Of a stretch of DNA of 64,000 nt, positions 1 to 8,363 are shown piece after piece. A program made the translations under genes and the position numbers. The notes under the pieces were generated by a model that was given only the letters and a program-made list of their open reading frames with translations, had not been told where the DNA came from and made no database searches. Source of the stretch: Microbacterium pumilum (GTDB taxonomy: Bacteria; Actinomycetota; Actinomycetes; Actinomycetales; Microbacteriaceae); contig NZ_BAAAOH010000001.1 in NCBI RefSeq assembly GCF_039530225.1, forward strand, positions 2,356,001 to 2,420,000, given 5' to 3'. Position 1 is the first letter of the stretch, and every line of letters starts with the position of its first letter.

Positions 1-3
1 GAT

Positions 4-47
4 GAGACCCGGCATCCGGCCGAGACCCGGCACCCGCGCCGAGACCC
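4..47. repeat. Short direct repeats at left edge
   Basis: The heptamer GAGACCC starts at 4, 22 and 41, each followed by a GC-rich tail, giving three degenerate copies of an 18-19 bp unit. It lies just beyond the 3' end of the oxygenase gene and may continue to the left of the window. No gene could be supported in positions 1-105. Confidence 0.4.
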
Positions 48-105
48 GGTGGCGTACCCCGGGGGCTCGGCGCCACGCGCAGGTCTCGCTCGCGGCGACC
101 GCGCG

Positions 106-1134
106 TCAGGGAGTGGCGGATGTCGCGGCCCGCGCCGCGACCAGGTCGGCGTGCCAGATCTCGGCGACGTCCGGATGGGCGCGCAGGCGGGACTTGAGGG
201 CGTTCTCGCCGTAGAGCGCGTGGATCGGGTTCGCCGGGTCCTGCGTGACCCCTCGCGCCTCGGCGGCGAGCTCGGCGGGGAGTTCGATCAGTGGCAGGCG
301 CTTGTCGAGCGCGGGGTTGAAGAAGAACGGCACCGAGATGCGGTCGTCGGGATAGCGGGGCGAGATCACCCGGTGCTTCGTCGCGATGAGATAGCCGCCC
401 GTCGCGTATTCCAGCAGTTCGCCGATATTCACGACGAATGCGCCCGGCACCGGCGGCGCGTCGACCCACTCGCCGTCGCGCTCCACCTGCAACCCGCCCT
501 TACCGGGCTCGACCCACAGCAGCGTGAGCACGCCGGAGTCCTTGTGAGCTCCGACTCCCTGCTGCGGAGTCGGGTCTTCCTTGCCCGGGTAGCGCACGAT
601 CTTGATGAGCGTCGAGGGCTCGCCGAAGTGCTCGTCGAAGTAGCTTTCTGGCGCCCCGAGGGCCACGGCCCACGCGCGCAGAAGCTTTCGCGCGACGCCC
701 GACAGATGGTCGTGCCATTCCGACACGACCTCTCGCAGTTCGGGCTGGGCGTCAGGCCAGAGGTTCGGCCCGATCAGGCGCGCGAAGTCCGGCGCATCGC
801 TGTCGGCGACCGCGTCGCGTTCGGGGCCGATGTCGATCTGCTCCCGCCAGTCGACCTTGCCCTGGGTGCGCTCGCCGCCGATGCGCGTGTAGCCGCGGAA
901 GTGCGGGCTCTTGACGTTCTCGATCGCGAGTTTGTCGGACTCGGGCAGCGCGAAGAAGTCGCGGGCGGCACGGTGCAATCGGTCCTCGAGCTCGGGCGAG
1001 ACGCCCGTGCCCGTCAGGTAGAAGAACCCGACGCGGTGCGTGGCGTCACGCAGGTCCGCGCGGAATCGCGCGGCGGCGTCCGCGCCGGCGTCCAGCTGGG
1101 AGAGATCGAGAATCGGCAGGTTCAGGTCGGCCAT
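106..1134 (-). CDS. 2-oxoglutarate/Fe(II) oxygenase, isopenicillin N synthase family
   Basis: This 342-residue cytosolic protein has the full plan of the isopenicillin N synthase-like dioxygenases. An N-terminal DIOX_N region (about 5-130) is followed by the double-stranded beta-helix Fe(II)/2OG domain. The iron ligands are visible as HKD (His197, Asp199) and His254, and the RIS motif at 265-267 is the usual 2-oxoglutarate-binding Arg-x-Ser. The substrate cannot be read from sequence; bacterial members act on small molecules. The ATG is preceded on its strand by TATCGT and a 6-nt gap (promoter at 1141-1146), so the mRNA is probably leaderless. It is divergent from efeUOB, and an iron box lies between them, so iron control of this iron enzyme is plausible but not shown. 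Confidence 0.85.
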   Translation of the reverse strand: MADLNLPILDLSQLDAGADAAARFRADLRDATHRVGFFYLTGTGVSPELEDRLHRAARDFFALPESDKLAIENVKSPHFRGYTRIGGERTQGKVDWREQIDIGPERDAVADSDAPDFARLIGPNLWPDAQPELREVVSEWHDHLSGVARKLLRAWAVALGAPESYFDEHFGEPSTLIKIVRYPGKEDPTPQQGVGAHKDSGVLTLLWVEPGKGGLQVERDGEWVDAPPVPGAFVVNIGELLEYATGGYLIATKHRVISPRYPDDRISVPFFFNPALDKRLPLIELPAELAAEARGVTQDPANPIHALYGENALKSRLRAHPDVAEIWHADLVAARAATSATP

Positions 1135-1244
1135 GCAGTGACGATATGCGGATGCCGCGGCATCCTGCCCGAATGTTGCATCGGGTTACCGGATCGCCTG
1201 GCGGGCACCGCGTGATTGGACAGTCTCGGAGCGGATCGGTAGAT

Positions 1245-1263
1245 TGAGGTAAGCCTTACCTCA
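1245..1263. promoter_or_regulatory. DtxR/IdeR iron box upstream of efeU
   Basis: The 19 bases TGAGGTAAGCCTTACCTCA form a perfect 9-1-9 palindrome. Length, symmetry and the core AGGTAAG/CTTACCT match the DtxR/IdeR operator consensus (TTAGGTTAGGCTAACCTAA type). It ends 31 bp before the efeU start codon, where a bound repressor could block the promoter when Fe(II) is plentiful. Confidence 0.85.
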
Positions 1264-1294
1264 CCTGATCCCTCGAAATCCCGATAGGAACGAC

Positions 1295-2329
1295 GTGCTC
1301 GCGACCTTCCTCATCGGCCTGCGCGAAGGCCTCGAGGCAGCGCTCGTGGTCGGGATCCTGGTCGCGTACGTGACGCGGATGGGCCGCCGCGACGTGCTGC
1401 CGAGGCTGTGGGCAGGCATCGGTCTGGCCGTCGCGCTGGCGCTCGGCATCGGCGCCGTGCTGACGTTCGGGGCATACAGCCTGACCTTCGAAGCGCAGGA
1501 GATGATCGGCGGCATCCTGTCGCTCATCACGGTCGCGATGGTGACGTGGATGATCTTCTGGATGCAGAAGACTGCGCGCACTCTGAAGTCGTCGCTCGAG
1601 GCCGGCGTCGACCGCGCGCTCGCGTCCAGCGGCCTGTGGGCAGTGGTGATCATCGGGTTCATCTCGGTCGCGCGCGAGGGAATCGAGACCACGCTGCTGC
1701 TGTGGTCGATGATGGAGTCGTTCGGCGATGCGCCATACGCGATCCTCGGCGCCGTCCTGGGACTCGCCGCGGCCATCGTGCTCGGATGGCTGCTCGCCCG
1801 GGGGATGCTGCGCATCAACCTCCGTGTGTTCTTCACCGCGACCGGCGCATTCCTCGTGGTCGTCGCCGCCGGGGTGCTCGCCTACGCGGTCATGGACCTC
1901 CAGGAAGCCGGTGCGCTGCCCGGACCCTTCACGGACGCCGCCCCCATCGATCCGGTCACCGGCGCCGTCGCCGTCGGCCTCGCGGCGTTCCCGTTCGGCT
2001 GGGCGTTCGATCTCAGCGGTGTCGTCGCACCCGGCAGCGTGATCGCGATCGTCCTGCAGTCGACGATCGGCTTCATGCCCGAGATGACCTGGCTCCAGGT
2101 GATCGCGTGGGCGCTGTACGTCCTGATCGTCGGGACGTTCTTCATTCGCGGCGTCGGTGGTGCCCGTGGCGCCCGCCGCGACAAGGCTCGTTCCGAGAAC
2201 TCGCCCGCGTCCCCGGCCCATGCACAGGCGACATCGAACGCGGCTCTGGACCGCGTCGCCGTCTTGAGCGGGCGCGCCCGCTCCGGTTCGTCCGCGTCGC
2301 CCGCCCCTCCCCAGCAAGGAGCACCATGA
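1295..2329 (+). CDS. efeU: EfeU iron permease, FTR1/OFeT family
   Basis: EfeU is the inner-membrane permease of the EfeUOB ferrous-iron importer. The 344-residue protein has about seven hydrophobic helices in its first 285 residues. It carries the two REXXE iron-binding motifs of the FTR1 family: REGLE at residues 10-14 in the first helix and REGIE near residue 127. The last 60 residues are a hydrophilic tail rich in Ala, Arg and Ser that is unlikely to matter for transport. The GTG start follows AGGAAC a few bases upstream. The stop overlaps the efeO start (ATGA), so the two are translationally coupled. The iron box at 1245-1263 predicts repression by DtxR/IdeR. Confidence 0.92.
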   Translation: MLATFLIGLREGLEAALVVGILVAYVTRMGRRDVLPRLWAGIGLAVALALGIGAVLTFGAYSLTFEAQEMIGGILSLITVAMVTWMIFWMQKTARTLKSSLEAGVDRALASSGLWAVVIIGFISVAREGIETTLLLWSMMESFGDAPYAILGAVLGLAAAIVLGWLLARGMLRINLRVFFTATGAFLVVVAAGVLAYAVMDLQEAGALPGPFTDAAPIDPVTGAVAVGLAAFPFGWAFDLSGVVAPGSVIAIVLQSTIGFMPEMTWLQVIAWALYVLIVGTFFIRGVGGARGARRDKARSENSPASPAHAQATSNAALDRVAVLSGRARSGSSASPAPPQQGAP

Positions 2330-3552
2330 CCACCCACCGCACCCTGGGCGTCCTCGCCGTCGCCGGCGTCGCCGCACTGGTTCTGGCCGGCTGCGTGGCC
2401 AAGAGGGATGTCGCGGCGACGGGCGCGTTGGCCGTGACCTCGACCGATTCGGCGTGCGAGGTGTCGGACTCCTCGGCGACCAGCGGCACCCTCTCGTTCG
2501 ACGTGAGCAACAGGGGCGACCAGATCTCGGAGTTCTACCTGTTGGCGGAGGACGGGCTGAGGATCGTCGGCGAAGCCGAGAACATCGCACCCGGCGCCTC
2601 GCGCACGCTCACCGTGGTGGCGCAGCCGGGCGAGTACTTCACGCTGTGCAAGCCCGGAATGGTCGGCGAGGGCGTCGGCAAGGCCGGTTTCTCGGTCGCC
2701 GGTGATCGCGTCGAGGCGACCGGTGACGACGCCGAGCAGAACCAGCAGGCCGTCGACCTGTACGCGGCGTTCGTCAAGGACCAGGTCGAGCAGCTGCTGC
2801 CCGCCGTCGAGACCTTCGTGACCGCCTACGAGTCGGGCGACGACGACGCCGCGAAGACGCAGTTCCCCAACGTCCGCGCCTACTACGAGCGGATCGAGCC
2901 CATCGCCGAGTCGCTGGGCGACCTCGACCCGAGGATCGACTTCCGCGAAGTGGACGCCGTTGCGGACGGGCTCGACTGGACCGGCTTCCACCGCATCGAG
3001 AAGGACCTGTGGGTGCCGGCGGAGGACGCGCTCAACGCCGACGGCGCGTCGGCCTGGCAGGACTGGGCGCCATCCACTCCGCAGGAGCGCGCCGCGTTCG
3101 GCGACCAGCTGATCGCCGACGTGCAGGAGCTCTACGACTACGTGCACTCCGCGGACTTCCAGACGGCCCTCGAGTCGCAGGGTGCCGCGGGTCTCAGCAA
3201 CGGCGCGATCGCCCTCCTCGACGAGGTCGCCACCGGCAAGATCTCGGGCGAAGAGGACTGGTGGTCCGGCTCCGACCTGTGGGATTTCGCCGCGAACGTC
3301 GAGGGCTCGAAGATGGCCTTCTCTCTCGTCCAACCCTTCGCCGAGTCGAAGGGCGACGAGGGCGGGGCCCTCGTCGAGCAGATCGACTCCGGCTACGCCG
3401 ACCTCGAGGCCGCTCTCGCCGTACATGGCTCGCTGGCGGACGGCTTCGTCGACTACAACGAGCTGACGGATGCAGACAAGCGCGAGCTGACGGACCTGAT
3501 CAACGCTCTCGCCGAACCGCTGTCGCAGCTCACGGTGACCGTTCTGGGCTGA
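2326..3552 (+). CDS. efeO: EfeO lipoprotein of the iron-uptake system
   Basis: This 408-residue protein is the extracytoplasmic EfeO component, which hands iron to EfeU. It begins with a lipoprotein signal whose lipobox LAGC places the modified cysteine at residue 23. A cupredoxin-like segment (about 30-130, with the CKPGM motif) is followed by an imelysin/peptidase M75 helical domain containing the HRIEKD (HxxE-type) metal motif. The reading frame is open far upstream, but the ATG at 2326 is the true start, because it overlaps the efeU stop and gives a correct signal peptide. Confidence 0.92.
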   Translation: MTTHRTLGVLAVAGVAALVLAGCVAKRDVAATGALAVTSTDSACEVSDSSATSGTLSFDVSNRGDQISEFYLLAEDGLRIVGEAENIAPGASRTLTVVAQPGEYFTLCKPGMVGEGVGKAGFSVAGDRVEATGDDAEQNQQAVDLYAAFVKDQVEQLLPAVETFVTAYESGDDDAAKTQFPNVRAYYERIEPIAESLGDLDPRIDFREVDAVADGLDWTGFHRIEKDLWVPAEDALNADGASAWQDWAPSTPQERAAFGDQLIADVQELYDYVHSADFQTALESQGAAGLSNGAIALLDEVATGKISGEEDWWSGSDLWDFAANVEGSKMAFSLVQPFAESKGDEGGALVEQIDSGYADLEAALAVHGSLADGFVDYNELTDADKRELTDLINALAEPLSQLTVTVLG

Positions 3553-3553
3553 C

Positions 3554-4843
3554 GTGACCGATGACATCTCCATGAGCCCGGACCCCGGCGGCGTCAGCCG
3601 CCGGGGTCTGCTCGGGCTCGCGATCGGAGCCGGGGCAGCCGGTCTCGCGATCGGTGCAGGAGCCGGCGCGACGGCCGGCGTCGCCGTCGGTCGCGCCCGC
3701 GCCGAGACCGCGGCAGCCGTCCACCCGTTCTTCGGCGGGCATCAGTCCGGCATCACGACGCCCGTCCAGGACCGGCTGCATTTCGCATCGTTCGACATGA
3801 TGGCGCGCACCGACCGAGACGACCTGGTGTCGCTGCTGCAGGACTGGACGTATGCCGCTGCCCGTATGACCCAGGGACTCGATGTCAGTGTGAGCGGCGC
3901 GGTGGGCGGGTCGCCCGAAGCCCCGCCCGATGACACCGGCGAAGCGCTCGGGTTGCCGGCGAGCAGCCTGACGATCACGTTCGGCTTCGGCCCGACGCTC
4001 TTCGAGCTCGACGGGGTGGATCGATACGGCATCGCGGCGCAGCGTCCTTCGACCCTCGAGCAGCTGCCGGCCTTCGTCGGCGACGACCTCGATCCGAACG
4101 CCTCCGGGGGAGACCTCTGCATCCAGGCGTGCGCAGACGATCCCCAAGTCGCCGTACACGCCATCCGCAATCTCAGTCGCATCGCATTCGGCCGCGCCCG
4201 GCTTCGCTGGTCTCAGCTGGGGTTCGGGCGCACCTCCCGCACCACGACGGCGCAGCAGACACCGCGCAATCTCTTCGGGTTCAAGGACGGCACCCGCAAC
4301 ATCTTGTCCGACGACACGGCGGCACTGGACGAGCACGTGTGGGTCGCGGCATCCGACACACCCGCATGGATGGCGGGAGGCTCGTATCTCGTCGCCCGCA
4401 AGATCGCGATGCTCATCGAGACATGGGATCGTGTGCGGCTGTCCGAGCAGAACGACATCATCGGCCGGACGAAGGGCGAGGGTGCGCCTCTCTCGGGCGG
4501 GGACGAGTACACCGAGCCCGACTTCGCGGCCGCCGACACCACCGGGGCGCCCGTCATCCCGGTCGACAGCCACGTCCGGCTGGCGCATCCGGATGCCAAT
4601 GAGGGCACCCGGATGCTCCGCCGCGGCTATAACTTCGTCGACGGCAACAACGACCTCGGCCGGTTGGATGCGGGGCTGTTCTTCCTGTCGTATCAGCGCG
4701 ACCCCGGGCAGTTCATCCGCGTGCAGCGCTCGCTGTCGACCGACGTGATGAGCGAGTACATCCGGCACGTGCGCTCGGGACTGTGGGCGATTCCGCCCGG
4801 CGCGGCACCGGGATCGTACGTCGGAGCAGGCCTGCTGAGCTAG
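3554..4843 (+). CDS. efeB: EfeB Dyp-type haem peroxidase / deferrochelatase
   Basis: EfeB is the third gene of the operon, starting one base after the efeO stop with GTG (ATG at 3572 is an alternative). The 429-residue product has a Tat signal (SRRGLLG at 15-21, then a hydrophobic Gly/Ala run), so it is exported folded with haem bound. Dyp-peroxidase hallmarks are the GFKDG motif near residue 241, containing the catalytic Asp, and the proximal haem His in the DSHVR segment near residue 339. EfeB proteins oxidise Fe(II) or extract iron from haem for uptake by EfeU. The 3' end overlaps the convergent epoxide hydrolase by 4 bp. Confidence 0.93.
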   Translation: MTDDISMSPDPGGVSRRGLLGLAIGAGAAGLAIGAGAGATAGVAVGRARAETAAAVHPFFGGHQSGITTPVQDRLHFASFDMMARTDRDDLVSLLQDWTYAAARMTQGLDVSVSGAVGGSPEAPPDDTGEALGLPASSLTITFGFGPTLFELDGVDRYGIAAQRPSTLEQLPAFVGDDLDPNASGGDLCIQACADDPQVAVHAIRNLSRIAFGRARLRWSQLGFGRTSRTTTAQQTPRNLFGFKDGTRNILSDDTAALDEHVWVAASDTPAWMAGGSYLVARKIAMLIETWDRVRLSEQNDIIGRTKGEGAPLSGGDEYTEPDFAAADTTGAPVIPVDSHVRLAHPDANEGTRMLRRGYNFVDGNNDLGRLDAGLFFLSYQRDPGQFIRVQRSLSTDVMSEYIRHVRSGLWAIPPGAAPGSYVGAGLLS

Positions 4844-5991
4844 ACGTCGTCGCCCTCCCTGCTGAAGAACGAGCGGATGTCGCCGACCACCAGCTCGGGC
4901 ACTTCGAGCGCCGCGAAGTGGCCGCCGCGCTCGAACCGGCTCCAGTGGACGATGTTGGTGTTGTCGCGCTCGGCGAACACCTTGATGGTCTGGAAATCGT
5001 CGGCGAACACCGCGACGCCGGTGCGCGCAGTGCTGACGCGGGGCTCCGCCTCGGCGAGGGCGTTGTCACGGTAGGAGCGCGACATCCCGGCCGGTGCGTT
5101 CGCGAACCACGAGACGCTCACCTCGGCGAGGATCGCGTCGAGCGGCACGAGGCTCGTGCCGTTGCCGAACGAGTTGAACAGCTCGGAGTAGGCGAGGAGC
5201 CCGACGGGGGAGTCCGACAGCCCGGCGGCGACGGTCTGCGGGCGTGACGCGTTCATGGTGTTGTAGCCGCCGACCGATTGGAACCACTGCATGTGCTCGA
5301 GTCCGGCGTAATCGGCCGGCTCGAGCTTCGCGAACTCGTCGGGGTCGCCCGAGGGGAACGAGAAGAGCTGCAGCACGTGCAGGCCGAGGAAGCCTTCCGG
5401 CTCGAGCAGGCCGAGATCGCGGGCGATCAGCGCGCCGTTGTCGCTGCCGTGGATGCCGTAGGAGTCGTACCCGAGGCGTCGCATCAGCGTGTCGTACGCT
5501 GCGGCGACCCGGGCCGTCGCCCATCCGGGCTCGCCGACCGGCTGGCTGAACCCGTATCCCGGAGCGTCGGGAACGACGACGTCGAACGCGTCCTCGGCGC
5601 GTCCGCCGTGCGCGACCGGGTCGATGAGCGGACCGATCATGTCGAGGTAGTCCACGAACGAGCCGGGATACGTGTGCGCCAGGATCAGCGGGGTCGCGCC
5701 CGGGTGCGGCGAACGAGCGTGGATGAAGTGGAAGGTCTGGCCGTCGATCTCGGTCGTGAAGTGCGGGAACGCGTTGATCCGCGCTTCGACCTCGCGCCAG
5801 TCGAACGAGTCGTGCCAGCGGGCCACGGCATCGCGGAGGTACGTCACGGGCGTTCCCGCGTCCCAGTCGTCACCTGGTGCCGGCTGGGGGAAGCGGGTCC
5901 GCGCGAGCCGCGCGGTCAGGTCGTCTACCTCGGCCTGCGGCACGTCGACGCGGAACGGACGGATGTCGGTGGGGGTGTCTGTCGTGTTCAT
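4840..5991 (-). CDS. Epoxide hydrolase, alpha/beta fold with EHN domain
   Basis: The 383-residue protein begins with the epoxide-hydrolase N-terminal (EHN) domain (about 10-115), rich in W and F, and continues with an alpha/beta-hydrolase core. The nucleophile elbow is HGSDNG with Asp184, as expected for epoxide hydrolases, which use Asp rather than Ser. The general-base His is His358 (GGHF). The oxyanion-hole motif reads HTYPGS where most relatives have HGWPGS, a mild deviation. It should hydrolyse an epoxide to a diol through a covalent ester; the substrate is unknown. The ATG is preceded by TAGCGT with a 6-nt gap, so it is probably leaderless. It is divergent from the WYL regulator, a likely controller. 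Confidence 0.85.
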   Translation of the reverse strand: MNTTDTPTDIRPFRVDVPQAEVDDLTARLARTRFPQPAPGDDWDAGTPVTYLRDAVARWHDSFDWREVEARINAFPHFTTEIDGQTFHFIHARSPHPGATPLILAHTYPGSFVDYLDMIGPLIDPVAHGGRAEDAFDVVVPDAPGYGFSQPVGEPGWATARVAAAYDTLMRRLGYDSYGIHGSDNGALIARDLGLLEPEGFLGLHVLQLFSFPSGDPDEFAKLEPADYAGLEHMQWFQSVGGYNTMNASRPQTVAAGLSDSPVGLLAYSELFNSFGNGTSLVPLDAILAEVSVSWFANAPAGMSRSYRDNALAEAEPRVSTARTGVAVFADDFQTIKVFAERDNTNIVHWSRFERGGHFAALEVPELVVGDIRSFFSREGDDV

Positions 5992-6013
5992 GGCTCCACG
6001 CTACGATCCATAT

Positions 6014-6030
6014 AGGAACATCTCATTCCT
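6014..6030. promoter_or_regulatory. Possible operator between epoxide hydrolase and WYL regulator
   Basis: An inverted repeat AGGAA-(7 nt)-TTCCT lies in the 65-bp divergent spacer, just outside the probable -10 of the epoxide hydrolase (5998-6003 on the minus strand). Position suggests autoregulation by the WYL protein; the arms are short, so this is tentative. Confidence 0.3.
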
Positions 6031-6056
6031 GTTATCTCTTACGCTTTGGGGCCAGA

Positions 6057-7025
6057 ATGCTCGAGACGTCGGCGCGACTCCTTTCTCTTCTCGCGCTGAT
6101 GCAGAGCCGCCCGGACTGGACCGGCGCCGAGCTCGCCGTGCGACTCGACGTGACTCCGCGCACGATCCGAAACGACATCGAGCGCCTGCGCGCGCTCGGC
6201 TACCCCGTCGACGCCACGCGCGGTCGCGCAGGCTCATACCGGCTCGGCGCCGGCGGGCGGCTGCCGCCCCTCCTCCTCGACGATGAGGAGGCCGTGGCCG
6301 TCGCGATCGGACTGCGCGTCGCGACCGGCGTCGCCGGCATTGCGGATGCCGGCGAGCGCGCTCTCGCGAAGCTCCTGCAGGTGCTGCCGTCGCGGCTGCG
6401 CCCCACCGTGGACGCGCTTGCCGCGACCGTCGACCGCGGCCCCGAGAACATCGGCACCGACGCGCCCGATCCCGAGGTCGATCCCGCCGCGCTCGCGGCG
6501 GCGGCGCAGGCGATCCGCGATCAGGAGTGGTTCCGCTTCGAGTATCCGGACGGTGTGCGGCTCGCGGAGCCATACCGCCTGCTCAGCTGGCAGCGGCGCT
6601 GGTACCTGGTCGGCCGCGACCCGCAGAGCGGCGAGTGGTCGACGTTCCGCATGGACTGGGTCGCGCCACGGATGCCGACACGCAGGTCGTTTGAGCCGGT
6701 GGCACTGCCCGGTGGAGACTTCACCGAATTCGTGCTCCGCTCGGTGGCGTCGAGCGGGTGGATCGTGCACGCACGGCTCAGGGTCGACGCGCCCGCCGAA
6801 GCCGTCGTCGCGCGGATCAACCCCACGGTCGGCGTCGTGGAGTCGATCGATGCGACGACATCCGTCCTCGTCACGGGCGCCGACAGCCTCGAGACCGTCG
6901 CGGCCTACATCGGCATGCTCGGGATGCCGTTCACCGTCGAGTCGCCGGTCGAGCTGAGAGCGCACCTCGCCCGGCTTGCCGAGTCCTACGCCCGCGCGGC
7001 CGTGGAGGCGCCGGCCCCGCTCTGA
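6057..7025 (+). CDS. YafY-type WYL-domain transcriptional regulator
   Basis: The 322-residue protein starts with a winged helix-turn-helix (residues 1-60, with RLDVTPRTIRNDIERL as the recognition region). It continues with a WYL domain (about 140-220) containing the LSWQRRWYLVG strand, and a WCX-like C-terminal extension. This is the architecture of YafY/DeoR-like regulators such as PafBC, whose WYL domain senses a small ligand or nucleic acid. The long open frame upstream has no support; ATG at 6057 gives the usual start. It is divergently placed to the epoxide hydrolase, its likeliest target. Confidence 0.85.
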   Translation: MLETSARLLSLLALMQSRPDWTGAELAVRLDVTPRTIRNDIERLRALGYPVDATRGRAGSYRLGAGGRLPPLLLDDEEAVAVAIGLRVATGVAGIADAGERALAKLLQVLPSRLRPTVDALAATVDRGPENIGTDAPDPEVDPAALAAAAQAIRDQEWFRFEYPDGVRLAEPYRLLSWQRRWYLVGRDPQSGEWSTFRMDWVAPRMPTRRSFEPVALPGGDFTEFVLRSVASSGWIVHARLRVDAPAEAVVARINPTVGVVESIDATTSVLVTGADSLETVAAYIGMLGMPFTVESPVELRAHLARLAESYARAAVEAPAPL

Positions 7026-7038
7026 GCCGGCGGACGGA

Positions 7039-8250
7039 TCAGCCGTTCTGTCGTGGGTCCGGATGCGGTCCGGGGGCCGGTCGCGGCTGCTCGGCCGGAC
7101 GCCGAGAGCCGGTGGGGTCGCTCCGTCGCCCCTCACGTCGCGCGAGCTTCGGGTCGGCGAAGAGCCACGCGGGCCGCGGCTCGACGAGCGGGCGGAACAC
7201 GCGCCGCACCGGTCTGGTCGCCAGGCCCAGTGCGATGAGCACGGATGCCACCACGACGATCGGCAGCCACAGCCACGTCGGGTCGAGATCGCGGAGCAGG
7301 CCCGACTCGCGGAACGGGTAGAGCACGAAGGAGTGGAGCAGGTAGACGTACATCGTGTACTGGCCGAAATGGGTCCACCAGTGCGTGCGGCGGGGAACGA
7401 GTGCGAAGAAGGCGGCGCTGAGCACGACCGCGATGGCGATGAGCGCGAGCCGCACGCCCCCGGCCCACCACTGCGTCCCGCCGATCGACGAGTAGTTCTC
7501 GTCGTAGAAGAGCCATTCGCGCAGGTTCATCTCGCGCCAGCCGTCGACGAAGTACCACGCCGCCCAGCCTGCGACGACGAACGCGGCCACAGCGGCGACC
7601 GGCACCCACCACGCCCTGCTCCGCAGCAGCCGGAACCGGTCGACGATGTCGTGCTCGCGAAGCCACCAGCCGAGCGTGAAGAAGGGGAGGAGCCCCAGCG
7701 TCCGCGAGAGCGAGAACGTGGAGTCGAGATTCGGGAGGTAGCCCGCGCCGATCGAGATGACGACCGTCCACAGCAGCGGATAGCGGAGCAGCGCGAGGTA
7801 CGGCAGCACGAGCCGGAAGATGCCGAGCGCGAGCAGGAACCAGAGGGTCCATGAGGGCTCGGTGATGTTGGGGTTGGCGCGACCCTCGACGATCCACTTG
7901 GTGAGCGTCCACACCGCCTCGAAGATCACGTACGGCACGAGGATATCCGTGATCACGCGGGCCATCTGCACGCGGGTGGGGGAGTCGGACTTGGAGAAAT
8001 AGCCCGAGATGATCGCGAACGCCGGCATGTGGAACGCGTAGACGACGAGGTACAGGCCGAGGGCGATGTCGGAGTCGTACGTCAGACGCTGGGTGGCGTG
8101 GCCCAGCACCACCAGGACGATGCACGCGAATCGGGCGTTGTCCCAGAACGGGACCCGTCGACGCTTCTGATGCACGCCGACGCTCCCGGTGGCGGGTGCG
8201 CCGGGGGAAGAGGATGCCGCGGCCGCGGCTGCATGGGCTGGATCGGTCAT
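7039..8250 (-). CDS. Membrane O-acyltransferase (fucose 4-O-acetylase-like, acyltransferase 3 family)
   Basis: The 403-residue protein has a 30-residue hydrophilic N terminus and about ten transmembrane helices. The first helices match the acyltransferase-3/NolL type: FWDNARF then LGH near residue 50, and the FHMPAF segment, both typical of fucose 4-O-acetylase-like proteins. Such enzymes move an acetyl group across the membrane onto sugars of cell-surface or exported glycans. The C-terminal 40 residues are basic and Pro-rich. It is convergent with the WYL regulator gene and divergent from the carboxylesterase. The acceptor sugar is not predictable. Confidence 0.8.
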   Translation of the reverse strand: MTDPAHAAAAAASSSPGAPATGSVGVHQKRRRVPFWDNARFACIVLVVLGHATQRLTYDSDIALGLYLVVYAFHMPAFAIISGYFSKSDSPTRVQMARVITDILVPYVIFEAVWTLTKWIVEGRANPNITEPSWTLWFLLALGIFRLVLPYLALLRYPLLWTVVISIGAGYLPNLDSTFSLSRTLGLLPFFTLGWWLREHDIVDRFRLLRSRAWWVPVAAVAAFVVAGWAAWYFVDGWREMNLREWLFYDENYSSIGGTQWWAGGVRLALIAIAVVLSAAFFALVPRRTHWWTHFGQYTMYVYLLHSFVLYPFRESGLLRDLDPTWLWLPIVVVASVLIALGLATRPVRRVFRPLVEPRPAWLFADPKLARREGRRSDPTGSRRPAEQPRPAPGPHPDPRQNG

Positions 8251-8363
8251 GACGGCGAAGCCACCTTATCCTGGGTGTCGCGACACGGTCTTCTGCCGTG
8301 ATCGACATACGCGCGATGAGGCGCTCCGCCCACTCGACGGATCGCGTCGGAGGAGGAGTCCGC

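Noticed and set aside
1..105. A gene entering from the left edge
   Set aside because: The open frame here is Arg/Pro-rich repeat sequence and continues antisense into the oxygenase; no conserved motif was seen.
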